A DNA stretch of 64,000 nucleotides from Caballeronia insecticola (GTDB lineage: Bacteria > Pseudomonadota > Gammaproteobacteria > Burkholderiales > Burkholderiaceae). The notes beneath the pieces are model-generated. The model had not been told where the DNA came from. It saw only the letters and a list, made by a program, of their open reading frames with translations, and did no database searches. A program made the position numbers and the translations under genes. Positions 39,093-49,452 of this stretch are shown piece after piece. The first letter of the stretch is position 1; the number at the start of each line of letters is the position of its first letter. The DNA lies in the NCBI RefSeq assembly GCF_000402035.1, contig NC_021287.1:682001-746000 (forward strand), read 5' to 3'.

Positions 39093-39713
39093 CTAATGCG
39101 GCAGCCGGATATCGAACTTGAACGTGATGAGCCGCGCAATCAGGATGAACGCCGTCGACAGAAGCACGTTGTAGATCGTGTCGACCTGGAGGTGCTCCAG
39201 CCCGAGATAGATCCAGCAGCCGGCGAACGCGCACACCGCATAGGGACGCGAATCGCGCAGAATCAGCGGAATCTCGTTGCAGAGCACGTCGCGCAGAACG
39301 CCGCCGAACACGCCGGTGATCACGCCCATCATGGTGGCGGTGAAGGCGGGCATTTGCGCGTCGAGCGCGATCGACGTCCCCGATACGCTGAAGAGGCCGA
39401 GCCCGATCGCGTCGGTGATGAGCAGCGCGCGCTGGTCGAACAGGCGCGAGGTCACGCGCAGGACGTACGGCGCGAAGATCGCCATCGCGAAAATGAAGAG
39501 CATGTAATCCTGATGCTCGACCCAGTAGAACGGGCGGCGCGAGAGCAGCACGTCGCGCACGGTGCCCCCGCCGAAAGCCGTGACGAGCGCGACGAGAAAC
39601 GCGCCGACCGCGTCGAGCCGGCGCTTGCGCGCCTCGATCAGTCCGGAGAACGCGTACGCGAAGATCGCGAGCGCCTCCATGATGGTGATTGCAAGTGAAA
39701 GTCTAGGATGCAC
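39093..39713 (-). CDS. Trimeric intracellular cation (TRIC)/UPF0126 channel
   Basis: A 206-residue polytopic membrane protein of the YadS/UPF0126 family, the prokaryotic relatives of TRIC cation channels. It has seven hydrophobic segments and the duplicated glycine-kinked motifs FGGGTVRDVLL and FGGVLRDVLC, which are the family signature. It starts 11 nt inside the end of the upstream Smr gene, so both are translated from one message. Confidence 0.9.
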   Translation of the reverse strand: MHPRLSLAITIMEALAIFAYAFSGLIEARKRRLDAVGAFLVALVTAFGGGTVRDVLLSRRPFYWVEHQDYMLFIFAMAIFAPYVLRVTSRLFDQRALLITDAIGLGLFSVSGTSIALDAQMPAFTATMMGVITGVFGGVLRDVLCNEIPLILRDSRPYAVCAFAGCWIYLGLEHLQVDTIYNVLLSTAFILIARLITFKFDIRLPH

Positions 39714-40518
39714 TATGAGGTCCCGGGCCGCGGGTCTTGTCCTGTGGATGAGTGTGATGGCGCGCCGCGCCGCCGGGCTGCAACAGCACCAGCACGGCGC
39801 CCGCGCCGCCGTCGTGCGGGCGCGCCTGGCAGAACGCGATCACTTCCGACTTCTGCACGAGCCACGCGCGCACTTTGCCTTTGAGCACCGGTTCCCGGCC
39901 GATGGAGCCGAGCCCCTTGCCATGAATCACGCGCAGACAGCGCAGCCCGCGCTTCACCGATTCGCGAATGAATTCCGCGAGCGCCTCGCGCGCTTCCTCC
40001 CGGCGCATGCCGTGCAGGTCGAGCTGCGCCTGTACGATCCACGCGCCGCGCCGCAACTTCCTGACGACTTCCTGGCTGATGCCGGGCCGGTAGAAGGACA
40101 GCGTTTCGTCGATATCGAGCAGGCTTTCGGGATCGTATTCGTCGGAGAGCGCTTCCTGAAGCACCGCTTCTTCGTCGAGGCGGCTTTGCAGCGGCACGGG
40201 CGGCGGCGGCACGCGCGTGATGGTGGTGCGCGGCGGCGTCTTGAGCGGCTCGACTTCGCCGATCGCGCGACGAAACTCGCCGGCATCCGCGACGGCCTCG
40301 CGCTCCGCCCGCGCCGCCGCGACGCGCTGCACTTCGCGCTTCTCGGCGTCGGCCTTGAGCGCGCGCTTGAGCGACGAAAGGCCCGCGAGGCCATCGCGCC
40401 TGACTGCCGCCGCGACGTCGCGCGCGTCCGCCGCTTCGGATGGCGCGGGCGCGGCGGGGCGCGGCGCTTCCTTGCGCCGGACTTTCGGTTCGTTCGGGTG
40501 AGGGAGGTTCTTCGGCAT
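39703..40518 (-). CDS. Smr/MutS2-type endonuclease domain protein
   Basis: A 271-residue protein with a C-terminal Smr domain (LDLHGMRREEAREALAEFI near residue 170, and the HGKGLGS motif near 205) that in family members cuts or binds RNA or branched DNA. The N-terminal 100 residues are Ala/Pro/Arg-rich and unstructured, with a PPPPVPL run. It overlaps the TRIC gene by 11 nt. Function in Burkholderia is not established. Confidence 0.9.
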   Translation of the reverse strand: MPKNLPHPNEPKVRRKEAPRPAAPAPSEAADARDVAAAVRRDGLAGLSSLKRALKADAEKREVQRVAAARAEREAVADAGEFRRAIGEVEPLKTPPRTTITRVPPPPVPLQSRLDEEAVLQEALSDEYDPESLLDIDETLSFYRPGISQEVVRKLRRGAWIVQAQLDLHGMRREEAREALAEFIRESVKRGLRCLRVIHGKGLGSIGREPVLKGKVRAWLVQKSEVIAFCQARPHDGGAGAVLVLLQPGGAARHHTHPQDKTRGPGPHSAS

Positions 40519-40652
40519 CGTTCGGCGGACGGGAAAACGTCAGGAGGCGGACTCGACGCGGGCCGCGCCGATTGTGCCATGGGCGCGGGTCGTGCCGGGC
40601 GGCAGCGCGCGCAATAGGGCAAATTGCGCTTAGAAACGCGCGTGCCAAAGAA

Positions 40653-40687
40653 AAAACGGGCCGGCGGCGCGAACCGTGACCCGTTTT
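40653..40687 (-). terminator. Terminator after trxB
   Basis: On the minus strand AAAACGGG pairs with CCCGTTTT and runs into TTTTTT; it lies 89 nt after the trxB stop. Confidence 0.75.
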
Positions 40688-40775
40688 CGATGCAACGCCT
40701 GGCGCCGGTTGCGGCGCGCTCCGGACGCGGGCGAGTCACATTTTAACGGCTCGCCGCGCCGTCCTGCGCGGCTGC

Positions 40776-42157
<1,382 letters not shown>

Positions 42158-44482
42158 ATGGCCAAAGCTACCTATTCCGCGAGCCCGCAGGCGTTGCCGC
42201 ACCGCATGTCGCGGCTCTTTACCGAGATTCGCTGGATTCTCCAGGTCGCGCTCGGATTGTTCTTCGTGATGGCGCTCCTCTCGTACAGCCGCAAGGACCC
42301 GAGCTGGACGCATGCCGTGAGCGTCGATCACATCGCAAACTGGGCCGGGCGCGTCGGCGCATACACGTCCGACATCCTGCTGCTCGTCTTCGGGCTGTCG
42401 TCGTACTGGCTGATCGTGCTGCTCGCGCGGCGCATCGTCGCGAATTACCGGCGTCTGGTTCAGCACAGCGCGCCGCCCGAGGCCGATGAAGACGCGCCGA
42501 AGGATCGCACCTGGCTCGCCGAAGCCTTCGCGTTCGTGCTCGTGCTGCTCGCAAGCGACGGCATCGAGGCGCTGCGCATGTGGTCGCTCAAGGTGCAGCT
42601 GCCGCGCGCGCCGGGCGGTGTCGTCGGCGATATGATCGCGCGGCACGTCTCGCATGCGCTCGGCTTCACCGGCGCCACGCTGTTTCTGCTGATCGCGCTC
42701 GCGATCGGACTCTCGCTGTATTTCCGTTTCTCGTGGCTCTCCGTGTGCGAGAAAGTCGGCGACGGCATCGTCAACGCGATCACCGGTGCGCAACTGCGCC
42801 GCGAAGCCGGACGCGACCGCAAGCTCGGCGAGGCCGCCGCGGTCAAGCGCGAAGGCAAGGTCGTGCGTTCACGCGAGAAGAGCGAGGATCACGAGCCGGT
42901 CATGATCGTGCCGCCGGTCGCGACGCCCGCGCGTTCCGAGCGCGCCGAGAAGGAAAAGCAGGTGCCGCTCTTCAAGGACCTGCCGGGCGACTCCACGCTG
43001 CCGCCCCTCGCGCTGCTCGATCCGCCGCCGAAGATGCAGGAGACCATCGCCGCCGACACGCTCGAATACACGTCGCGTCTCATCGAGAAGAAGCTGAAGG
43101 ACTTTGGCGTCGAGGTGAGCGTCGTCGCCGCGTATCCGGGGCCGGTCGTCACGCGCTATGAAATCGAGCCGGCGACAGGCGTGAAGGGCAGCCAGATCGT
43201 CGGACTCGCTAAGGATCTGGCGCGCTCGCTGTCGCTCGTGTCGATCCGCGTCGTCGAGACCATTCCGGGCAAGAATTTCATGGCGCTCGAACTGCCGAAC
43301 CAGCGCCGCCAGACAGTCAAGCTCTCCGAGATTCTCGGCTCCGAAGTTTATGCAGCGGCGGCCTCGTCGCTGACCATGGGCCTCGGCAAGGACATCGGCG
43401 GCAATCCCGTCTGCGCCGATCTCGCGAAGATGCCGCACTTGCTCGTCGCGGGTACCACGGGCTCGGGCAAGTCGGTCGGCATCAACGCAATGATCCTCTC
43501 GCTTCTGTACAAGGCGAGCGCGGACCAGGTGCGGCTCATCCTCATCGACCCGAAGATGCTCGAAATGAGCGTCTACGAAGGCATTCCGCATTTGCTCTGC
43601 CCGGTCGTCACCGACATGCGGCAGGCCGGCCACGCGCTCAACTGGGCGGTCGCGGAAATGGAGCGCCGCTACAAGCTGATGAGCAAGATGGGCGTGCGCA
43701 ATCTCGCGAGCTTCAACACGAAGATCGACGAAGCGAAGAAGCGCGACGAAAAAATTCCGAATCCGTTCAGCCTGACGCCGGACGAACCGGAGCCGCTCAC
43801 GCGTCTGCCGCATATCGTCGTCGTGATCGACGAGCTGGCGGACCTGATGATGGTCGTCGGCAAGAAGGTCGAAGAGCTGATCGCGCGCATTGCGCAGAAG
43901 GCGCGCGCGGCGGGCATCCATCTGATTCTCGCAACGCAGCGGCCCTCGGTCGATGTGATCACCGGGCTCATCAAGGCGAACGTGCCGACGCGCATGGCGT
44001 TCCAGGTGTCGTCGAAGATCGACTCGCGCACCATTCTCGATCAGCAGGGCGCCGAGTCGCTGCTCGGCATGGGCGACATGCTCTATCTGCCGCCGGGCTC
44101 CGGCCTGCCGGTGCGCGTGCACGGCGCGTTCGTGTCGGATGAGGAAGTGCATCGCGTGGTCGAGAAGCTGAAAGAGCACGGCGAGCCGAACTATATCGAA
44201 GGCATTCTCGAAGGCGGCCTCGCCGGCGAGGGCGATGAAGGCGCGGCGGGCGCAGGCGGCGCCGGCGGCGGAGACGGCGAGGCCGATCCGTTGTACGACC
44301 AGGCGGTCGAGGTCGTCATCAAGAACCGGCGCGCGTCCATTTCGCTGGTGCAGCGGCACTTGCGCATCGGCTATAACCGCGCGGCGCGCCTGCTCGAACA
44401 GATGGAGAACTCGGGGCTCGTTTCGGCGATGTCGTCGAACGGCAATCGCGAGATTCTCACGCCCGCGCGCGATGCGGAATAG
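42158..44482 (+). CDS. ftsK: DNA translocase FtsK
   Basis: FtsK links cell division to chromosome segregation: its motor pumps DNA to the dif site. The 774-residue protein has four N-terminal membrane helices (residues 20-180), a short linker, the beta/alpha motor with Walker [11 protein letters not shown] and Walker [14 protein letters not shown], a Gly-rich linker ([14 protein letters not shown]), and the C-terminal winged-helix gamma domain ([27 protein letters not shown]) that reads KOPS. Length is short for FtsK but usual in this group. It is followed 69 nt later by lolA. Confidence 0.97.
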   Translation: MAKATYSASPQALPHRMSRLFTEIRWILQVALGLFFVMALLSYSRKDPSWTHAVSVDHIANWAGRVGAYTSDILLLVFGLSSYWLIVLLARRIVANYRRLVQHSAPPEADEDAPKDRTWLAEAFAFVLVLLASDGIEALRMWSLKVQLPRAPGGVVGDMIARHVSHALGFTGATLFLLIALAIGLSLYFRFSWLSVCEKVGDGIVNAITGAQLRREAGRDRKLGEAAAVKREGKVVRSREKSEDHEPVMIVPPVATPARSERAEKEKQVPLFKDLPGDSTLPPLALLDPPPKMQETIAADTLEYTSRLIEKKLKDFGVEVSVVAAYPGPVVTRYEIEPATGVKGSQIVGLAKDLARSLSLVSIRVVETIPGKNFMALELPNQRRQTVKLSEILGSEVYAAAASSLTMGLGKDIGGNPVCADLAKMPHLLVAGTTGSGKSVGINAMILSLLYKASADQVRLILIDPKMLEMSVYEGIPHLLCPVVTDMRQAGHALNWAVAEMERRYKLMSKMGVRNLASFNTKIDEAKKRDEKIPNPFSLTPDEPEPLTRLPHIVVVIDELADLMMVVGKKVEELIARIAQKARAAGIHLILATQRPSVDVITGLIKANVPTRMAFQVSSKIDSRTILDQQGAESLLGMGDMLYLPPGSGLPVRVHGAFVSDEEVHRVVEKLKEHGEPNYIEGILEGGLAGEGDEGAAGAGGAGGGDGEADPLYDQAVEVVIKNRRASISLVQRHLRIGYNRAARLLEQMENSGLVSAMSSNGNREILTPARDAE

Positions 44483-44551
44483 TTCACGCGGGTTTGACGC
44501 GCTTCAGGCGCGTCTCGGGTGCGTCTCAGGTGTGTTTTTCGGAGCAAAAGC

Positions 44552-45232
44552 ATGAAACATCAAACGGGGAGCCGCGCGTTCAAGGCGTTGAGCGCGGCAT
44601 TGTTTTCGGCGTCGATGCTGTTCGCATCGCACGCCTTCGCGGGCGGCACGGACCAGTTGAAGGCATTCGTGTCGCAAGTGCACGCGGCGCGCGGCGACTT
44701 CACGCAACAGGAAGTCAAGGCGCCCGGCAAGACCAACAACGGCGCGACATCGAATGCAATGCCGACCAAAGGCACGACCTCCAGCGGCACGTTCATGTTC
44801 GCGCGGCCGGGCAAGTTCATCTGGTCGTATCAGAAGCCGTACGCGCAGATCCTGCAAGCCGACGGCGACAAGCTCTACGTCTACGACAAGGACCTGAATC
44901 AGGTCACCGTCCGCACGCTCGGCGCGTCGCTCGGCGCGAGCCCGGCGGCGATTCTCTTCGGCAGCAACGATCTCGACAAGAATTTCAATCTGCGCGATGC
45001 GGGCGAGAAGGGCGGCATCGACTGGCTCGAACTCACGCCGAAAGCGAAGGACACGCAGTTCGAGACGGTCGGCATCGGCTTCAAGGACGGCAACCTGCAG
45101 GCGATGGAACTGCACGACGTCTTCGGCAATGTGACGCTGCTCACGTTCTCGAACATCCAGAAGAACCCGCCGATCAAGAGCGACACCTTCAAGTTCGTCG
45201 TGCCGAAGGGCGCGGACGTGATCAACGGGTAG
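44552..45232 (+). CDS. lolA: Outer-membrane lipoprotein carrier LolA
   Basis: LolA ferries lipoproteins from the inner-membrane LolCDE complex to LolB. The 226-residue protein has a signal peptide ending SHAFA, the family start [18 protein letters not shown], and [19 protein letters not shown] with the hydrophobic lipid-binding half-barrel. The [22 protein letters not shown] insertion between the second and third strands is longer than in E. coli. GGAG lies about 8 nt before the ATG. ftsK-lolA is a conserved pair. Confidence 0.95.
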   Translation: MKHQTGSRAFKALSAALFSASMLFASHAFAGGTDQLKAFVSQVHAARGDFTQQEVKAPGKTNNGATSNAMPTKGTTSSGTFMFARPGKFIWSYQKPYAQILQADGDKLYVYDKDLNQVTVRTLGASLGASPAAILFGSNDLDKNFNLRDAGEKGGIDWLELTPKAKDTQFETVGIGFKDGNLQAMELHDVFGNVTLLTFSNIQKNPPIKSDTFKFVVPKGADVING

Positions 45233-45250
45233 GGCTTCGTTCTGCGCGGT

Positions 45251-45703
45251 TCAGCGGTAGGTTGTCGTGAGTGTCACGCGTGTTTCGGACGGAGAAGCGC
45301 CGTCGTTCGCGCGCATCGACAGCGTGCCGCCGAGCGCGCCGACATGATATTTGCCGCCGGCGTCGGGCTTGACGAGCTGGCCGCGGCCGTCCCTGAACGT
45401 GGCCACGACAGCGCGCGCGTTGGCCGACAGTTGTAGTTCGGCGTTGGGCGGATCGTGGGCGTCGGACAGGAAGTTCACGTAGGTGGTTCGTCCGCTCGTG
45501 TCGGTCATGCGTGTCTGTGCCGACGTGGAGATGCCCGATCCGGCCGTCGGTCCGACGGAAACATCGAACGGCGGCGCCACCAGCGCGCCCGTGAAATAGA
45601 TGACGCCTCCGGACGCCGCGGCCGCGACCGAGCAATAAACCGTCGCGCCCATCAGCGCGATTCGTCCGGCCAGACTCGCACCTCTCAGCTTTGCTTGATG
45701 CAT
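45251..45703 (-). CDS. Secreted pilin-like beta-sandwich protein without cysteines
   Basis: A 150-residue exported protein, with a signal peptide (GRIALMGATVYCSVAAAA). The mature start SGGVIYFTGALVAPPFDVSV matches the first strand of chaperone-usher pilins, where the usual Cys (as in FTGxIVxxxCTV) is Phe; the end TRVTLTTTYR resembles a pilin terminal strand with its penultimate Tyr. No other cysteines are present in the mature region. There is no usher or chaperone nearby. GGGGGA lies just before the ATG. Fold call by pattern only; no function is inferred. Confidence 0.6.
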   Translation of the reverse strand: MHQAKLRGASLAGRIALMGATVYCSVAAAASGGVIYFTGALVAPPFDVSVGPTAGSGISTSAQTRMTDTSGRTTYVNFLSDAHDPPNAELQLSANARAVVATFRDGRGQLVKPDAGGKYHVGALGGTLSMRANDGASPSETRVTLTTTYR

Positions 45704-45730
45704 CTTTCCCCCACGTTGAAAAGAAGACGG

Positions 45731-45755
45731 GCTGCTTTAAGCGTGTTAAAGCAGC
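45731..45755. promoter_or_regulatory. Perfect 10-bp inverted repeat upstream of the pilin-like gene
   Basis: GCTGCTTTAA-GCGTG-TTAAAGCAGC lies 28 nt before the start of the leftward pilin-like gene, in an AT-richer gap. It could be an operator or a leader hairpin. Confidence 0.5.
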
Positions 45756-45847
45756 TCTGCGTGCGATACGGCAGAAGCGCGCATCCGGCCATGCGGATGA
45801 GTCGTTGCGGCTTATTTTTGAGATGCGCGTGGGGCGATATTAGGAGA

Positions 45848-45873
45848 ATTCGTATTGCTTCTGCAATGCGAAT
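45848..45873. promoter_or_regulatory. Second hairpin in the LysR/pilin-like gap
   Basis: ATTCGTATTGC pairs with GCAATGCGAAT (11 bp with one G-T wobble, loop TTCT), 93 nt after the LysR stop in the direction of transcription. No T-tract follows on either strand, so it may be a processed 3' hairpin or a protein site. Confidence 0.4.
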
Positions 45874-45965
45874 TAGCTAGCCGAACTGTAAAAATATGTG
45901 CCGGTTGGCTCGAAGCATTTGTAGTGCTTAATTGATTGCTTATGAGCCATTAAATGCGTGGAATA

Positions 45966-46877
45966 TCAGGCATGCGCGGCTTGCATGTCTTCGATAAAGG
46001 CCTCGACGATCTCGCGTTTCGCTCCGCGCGCGCCGCTCGCGGGTTCGGCTCGCGTGACCATCTGAAACGCGACGCGATAGCACATCGCCTTCGGATTGAG
46101 CGCAGCGAGCAGACCTTCCTTCACATAGGGCGCGGCGAAGTGCTCGGGCAGATAGCCCAAATGCCGGCCGGACAGCACGAGCATCGCGACGGCCTCCATG
46201 TTGTCCGCGACCGCGCCGATCCTGCGCGGCGTGAGCGCGCCGGCTTCGGGCAGCGGATAGCTGCGCCACGCCCATTCGTGCTCGAAGGCCTCGCTCACGC
46301 GGATGCGCCCCGCGCGCGCAAAAAGCGGATGCTCGCGTCCGCAATACGCGAACTGATCCTCCGCGAAAATCTCCGTGTAATCGAGCGACGGCACGCGATG
46401 CCAGAAGTAGCCGATCGCCATCTGAATGCGCTCCGACAGCAGCATCTCCTCGAGTTCGCCGGGCGAGCGCACGAGCACGGCGAAACGCACGGATTCGTCG
46501 CGCTGACGGAAACGTGCGATCGCCTCGCTAATGCGCGCGTTTGCGCTAACCGGCGTATTGCCGATCATCCCGAGCGTGAGCGTGCCGACGAGCTTCTTGC
46601 CGACATTGCGGGCAGTTGAATCGAAAGTATCGATGGCTGCGAGCAGCGTGCGGCATGCTTCGACGAACGGCTCGCCGCGCGAAGTCAGCGAAAAGCCGCC
46701 GCGCCCTCGTTCACAGAGCCGATAGCCGAGGCGCGTTTCGAGCGTGGCGAGCTGCGTGCTGATGGTCGATTGCCCGACGTTGAGCGTCGCCTGAGCCGAC
46801 GACACACCGCCTGCATCGACGATGGCGAGAAACACGCGGATGAGCCGCAGGTCGAGATCGGAGAGATGGGTGAACAT
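45966..46877 (-). CDS. LysR-family transcriptional regulator
   Basis: A 303-residue LTTR with the N-terminal winged HTH at about residues 5-65 (LDLRLIRVFLAIVDAGGVSSAQATLNVGQSTISTQLATLE) and the inducer-binding domain after residue 92. It is divergent from the agmatinase-family gene, with a palindromic T-N11-A site in the 138-bp gap, so it likely controls that gene and itself. P. aeruginosa gbuA has a similar LysR neighbour (GbuR), a parallel, not proof. Confidence 0.92.
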   Translation of the reverse strand: MFTHLSDLDLRLIRVFLAIVDAGGVSSAQATLNVGQSTISTQLATLETRLGYRLCERGRGGFSLTSRGEPFVEACRTLLAAIDTFDSTARNVGKKLVGTLTLGMIGNTPVSANARISEAIARFRQRDESVRFAVLVRSPGELEEMLLSERIQMAIGYFWHRVPSLDYTEIFAEDQFAYCGREHPLFARAGRIRVSEAFEHEWAWRSYPLPEAGALTPRRIGAVADNMEAVAMLVLSGRHLGYLPEHFAAPYVKEGLLAALNPKAMCYRVAFQMVTRAEPASGARGAKREIVEAFIEDMQAAHA

Positions 46878-46913
46878 GGGCGCGCCGCCGATACATCGAT
46901 AGAAATCGATGTT

Positions 46914-46940
46914 AAGTTAAATTTGTCGCCATTTTAACTT
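46914..46940. promoter_or_regulatory. LysR operator (perfect T-N11-A palindrome)
   Basis: AAGTTAAA-N11-TTTAACTT is an exact 27-nt inverted repeat with an 11-nt spacer, the classic LysR recognition geometry, between the divergent LysR and ureohydrolase genes. A TATTAA -10-like hexamer follows at 46955, so the right half-site sits where the -35 of the ureohydrolase promoter is expected. Confidence 0.75.
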
Positions 46941-47015
46941 GGTGGAAAAGCGGCTATTAATGTCGGGATCGGGCGAGCCAGACGACTCGCCGGCCAACCG
47001 GAATCATCTAGCGCC

Positions 47016-48041
47016 ATGAATACGTCCTCGCCGTCTTCACTATTCGCTCCCGCCGAGCATTTCGATTCGCACTTTCTGGAACAGCGCGCCGAGCGTCCGC
47101 AGCCCCTGTCCGGCAATCAGATGCCGCGTTGCGGCGGCATCACGACGATGATGCGCCTGCCGCACGTGCAGTCCGCTGCCGGGCTGGATGCGTGCTTTGT
47201 CGGCGTGCCGTTCGATCTCGGCACGTCCAACCGAACCGGCGCGCGCTTCGGTCCGCGTCAGGTGCGCAGCGAGTCGGTGCTGCTGCGCCCGTACAACATG
47301 GCGACGCGCGCTGCGCCGTTCGACTCGCTGCGTGTTGCGGATATCGGCGATGTCGCGATCAATCCGTACAACCTGCTCGACTCGATCGACCGCATCGAGC
47401 GCGCGTATCGCGAAATTCTGAAGCACGACTGCAAGCCGCTCACGCTCGGCGGCGATCACACCATCGCGCTGCCGATTCTGCGCGCGATTCACGCGAAGCA
47501 CGGCAAGGTCGGGCTGATCCATATCGACGCCCACGCGGATGTCAACGACACCATGTTCGGCGAGAAGATCGCGCACGGCACGCCGTTTCGCCGCGCGGTC
47601 GAAGAGGGCTTGCTCGACTGCTCGCGCGTCGTGCAGATCGGCCTGCGCGGCACGGGCTACGAAGCCGGCGATTTCGACTGGTGCCGCGAGCAAGGCTTTC
47701 GCGTCGTGCAGACGGAAGAATGCTGGAACCGCTCGCTCGCGCCGCTGATGGACGAAGTGCGCGCGCAGATGGGCGACGGCCCGGTCTACATCACGTTCGA
47801 TATCGACGGCATCGATCCCGCGTTCGCGCCGGGCACGGGCACGCCGGAAATCGCGGGTCTGACCGTGCCGCAGGCGCTTGAGATCGTGCGGGGCGCGCGC
47901 GGGCTGAATATCGTCGGCGCGGATCTGGTGGAAGTGGCGCCGCCCTACGACCCGTTCGGCACGACGGCGCTGCTCGGCGCAAATCTCGCGTTCGAGTTGT
48001 TGTGCGTGCTGCCGGGTGTGGAGTATCGGGCCGCGAAGTAG
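47016..48041 (+). CDS. speB: Agmatinase-family ureohydrolase (guanidinobutyrase-like)
   Basis: A binuclear manganese ureohydrolase of 341 residues that removes urea from a guanidino compound such as agmatine or 4-guanidinobutyrate. The Mn ligands are visible in LGGDHTIALP, IDAHADVND and TFDIDGIDPAFAPG. The stretch PLSGNQMPRCGGITTMMRLPHVQ and RPYNMATRAAPFDSLRVADIGDVAINP resembles Pseudomonas GbuA more than classical SpeB, as I remember that sequence, so guanidinobutyrate is a serious candidate substrate. It is LysR-divergent and convergent with an NCS1 permease. Confidence 0.9.
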   Translation: MNTSSPSSLFAPAEHFDSHFLEQRAERPQPLSGNQMPRCGGITTMMRLPHVQSAAGLDACFVGVPFDLGTSNRTGARFGPRQVRSESVLLRPYNMATRAAPFDSLRVADIGDVAINPYNLLDSIDRIERAYREILKHDCKPLTLGGDHTIALPILRAIHAKHGKVGLIHIDAHADVNDTMFGEKIAHGTPFRRAVEEGLLDCSRVVQIGLRGTGYEAGDFDWCREQGFRVVQTEECWNRSLAPLMDEVRAQMGDGPVYITFDIDGIDPAFAPGTGTPEIAGLTVPQALEIVRGARGLNIVGADLVEVAPPYDPFGTTALLGANLAFELLCVLPGVEYRAAK

Positions 48042-48042
48042 C

Positions 48043-49353
48043 TCACGCGTAGGCGCGCCGCCGCCCCGACGTAAGCAACAGATAAAACACCGCGCCGAGT
48101 GCGAGCGCGGGCAGCGTCGCGCCGAGATTCGGCAGCCACTGGTTTATCGCGTGATACGCCGCGATGCCCACGCCCCACGCGATAAACGCGCTCACGTGCC
48201 ATCCGCCCGAGTAGCCGTAGCGCCCGTCGACCGACCCGAGCGCGGCGGCATCGATGCGGCGCTTGCGCACGATGAAGTGATCCGCCAGCACGACGCCAAA
48301 GAGCGGCGCGAACACCGAGCCGATCAGCAGCAGGAAGTTCTGGTACTTGCCCATCTCCACGATAAGCGCGACCAGCGTGCACAGTGCCCCGAACGCGCAC
48401 GAGAGCAGCGGCACGCTCGCGCGCGCCCAGAACGTGCCGGTCGATACGGCGGCCGAATGGATATCGGCGAAGGCGTTGTCGGTTTCGTCGATGAGAATCA
48501 GAAACAGTGCGATGCCGCCGCCCGCCTGCGCGAGCGCGGTGGTCAGCAGCGCGTCGCCGCCGCCCGCGGCGAGCCCGTACACCGCGCCCAGCGCATAGAA
48601 CCACAAATTGGCGATGCCGTAACCGAACAACGTGCCGCGAAACGCGCCGCCGGGACTCTTGCTGAAGCGTGTGTAATCGGCGATGAGCGGCAGCCACGAC
48701 AGCGGCATTGCGACGACCAGATCGATGCCCGCGCCGAACGCCATTTCACCGGTGCCGGGACGCGCCATCAGCGCGGCGAGATCCTGTTTCGAGAGCAGAT
48801 TCCACGTGAGCCAGCCCGCGCCGCCGAGCAGCAGCCAGATGCCCCAGGTCCGCAAGAAGCGCCGCACGAAGGAGAGCGGGCCGCTCACCGCGAGCAGCGT
48901 GGCGAGCACGCCGAAGACGAGCGTCCAGACGAGCGGCATCGAAACATGGAAGGATTGCTTCGCGAGGGCGTCGGCGGAATCGCGCATCACGATGATCTCG
49001 AACGAGCCCCAGCCGACCAGTTGAATCGCGTTGAGCACGGCCGGCACCGACGCGCCGCGCACGCCGAGCGTCGGCCGCAACGACGACATGGCCGCGAGCC
49101 CCGTATCCGCCCCGATCACGCCCGCGAGCGCGAGCAGCACGACGCCGATCGCCGTGCCGATGGCAATGGCCGCGAGCGCGTGCGGCAGCGACATGCCCGG
49201 CACGAGCAGCGCGCCCGCCTGCGCAACCAGGAGGCCGATGCCGAGCGAGAACCACAGGGCAAAGGCATCGCTCGTGCCGAACGCGCGGCGCTCGGGCGGC
49301 ACCGGCGTGAGCGGCGCGTAGGTGGCGGAATGGCTCATATCGTCTTGCTGCAT
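48043..49353 (-). CDS. NCS1-family nucleobase/pyrimidine transporter (CytX/CodB-like)
   Basis: A 436-residue permease with about 12 membrane helices of the NCS1 (cytosine/purine/uracil/thiamine/allantoin) family. VPAVLNAIQLVGWGSFEIIVMR and AMPLSWLPLIADYTRFSK are conserved family segments; the pattern resembles CytX-type transporters proposed for hydroxymethylpyrimidine. I find no thiamine-pyrophosphate riboswitch upstream, so thiamine control is not supported. It ends 1 nt from the ureohydrolase stop, convergent. The start may be five residues later (MSHSATY). Confidence 0.85.
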   Translation of the reverse strand: MQQDDMSHSATYAPLTPVPPERRAFGTSDAFALWFSLGIGLLVAQAGALLVPGMSLPHALAAIAIGTAIGVVLLALAGVIGADTGLAAMSSLRPTLGVRGASVPAVLNAIQLVGWGSFEIIVMRDSADALAKQSFHVSMPLVWTLVFGVLATLLAVSGPLSFVRRFLRTWGIWLLLGGAGWLTWNLLSKQDLAALMARPGTGEMAFGAGIDLVVAMPLSWLPLIADYTRFSKSPGGAFRGTLFGYGIANLWFYALGAVYGLAAGGGDALLTTALAQAGGGIALFLILIDETDNAFADIHSAAVSTGTFWARASVPLLSCAFGALCTLVALIVEMGKYQNFLLLIGSVFAPLFGVVLADHFIVRKRRIDAAALGSVDGRYGYSGGWHVSAFIAWGVGIAAYHAINQWLPNLGATLPALALGAVFYLLLTSGRRRAYA

Positions 49354-49364
49354 GGGTAAGCGTC

Positions 49365-49393
49365 CCTATATTGTCTTGTCTGGCCTGCGAGAA
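49365..49393 (-). promoter_or_regulatory. Promoter of the NCS1 permease gene
   Basis: On the minus strand TTCTCG (49393-49388), 17 nt and TATAGG (49370-49365) make a weak sigma70-like promoter just upstream of the permease start. The first of three phased repeats overlaps its -35. Confidence 0.4.
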
Positions 49394-49420
49394 CTCGCGC
49401 GAACCCGCGTGAACTCGCAT
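49391..49420. repeat. Three phased 10-nt direct repeats upstream of the permease
   Basis: GAACTCGCGC, GAACCCGCGT and GAACTCGCAT follow each other without gaps, one helical turn apart, overlapping the permease -35 region. The spacing suits an activator or repressor binding one DNA face. Confidence 0.55.
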
Positions 49421-49452
49421 GAGCGCCCGGCTGTCATAATGCCCCGATTCTG

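Noticed and set aside
48016..49359. Rightward frame over the NCS1 permease
   Set aside because: Arg/Glu-rich shadow with no ribosome site; the leftward frame has clear membrane helices and NCS1 motifs.
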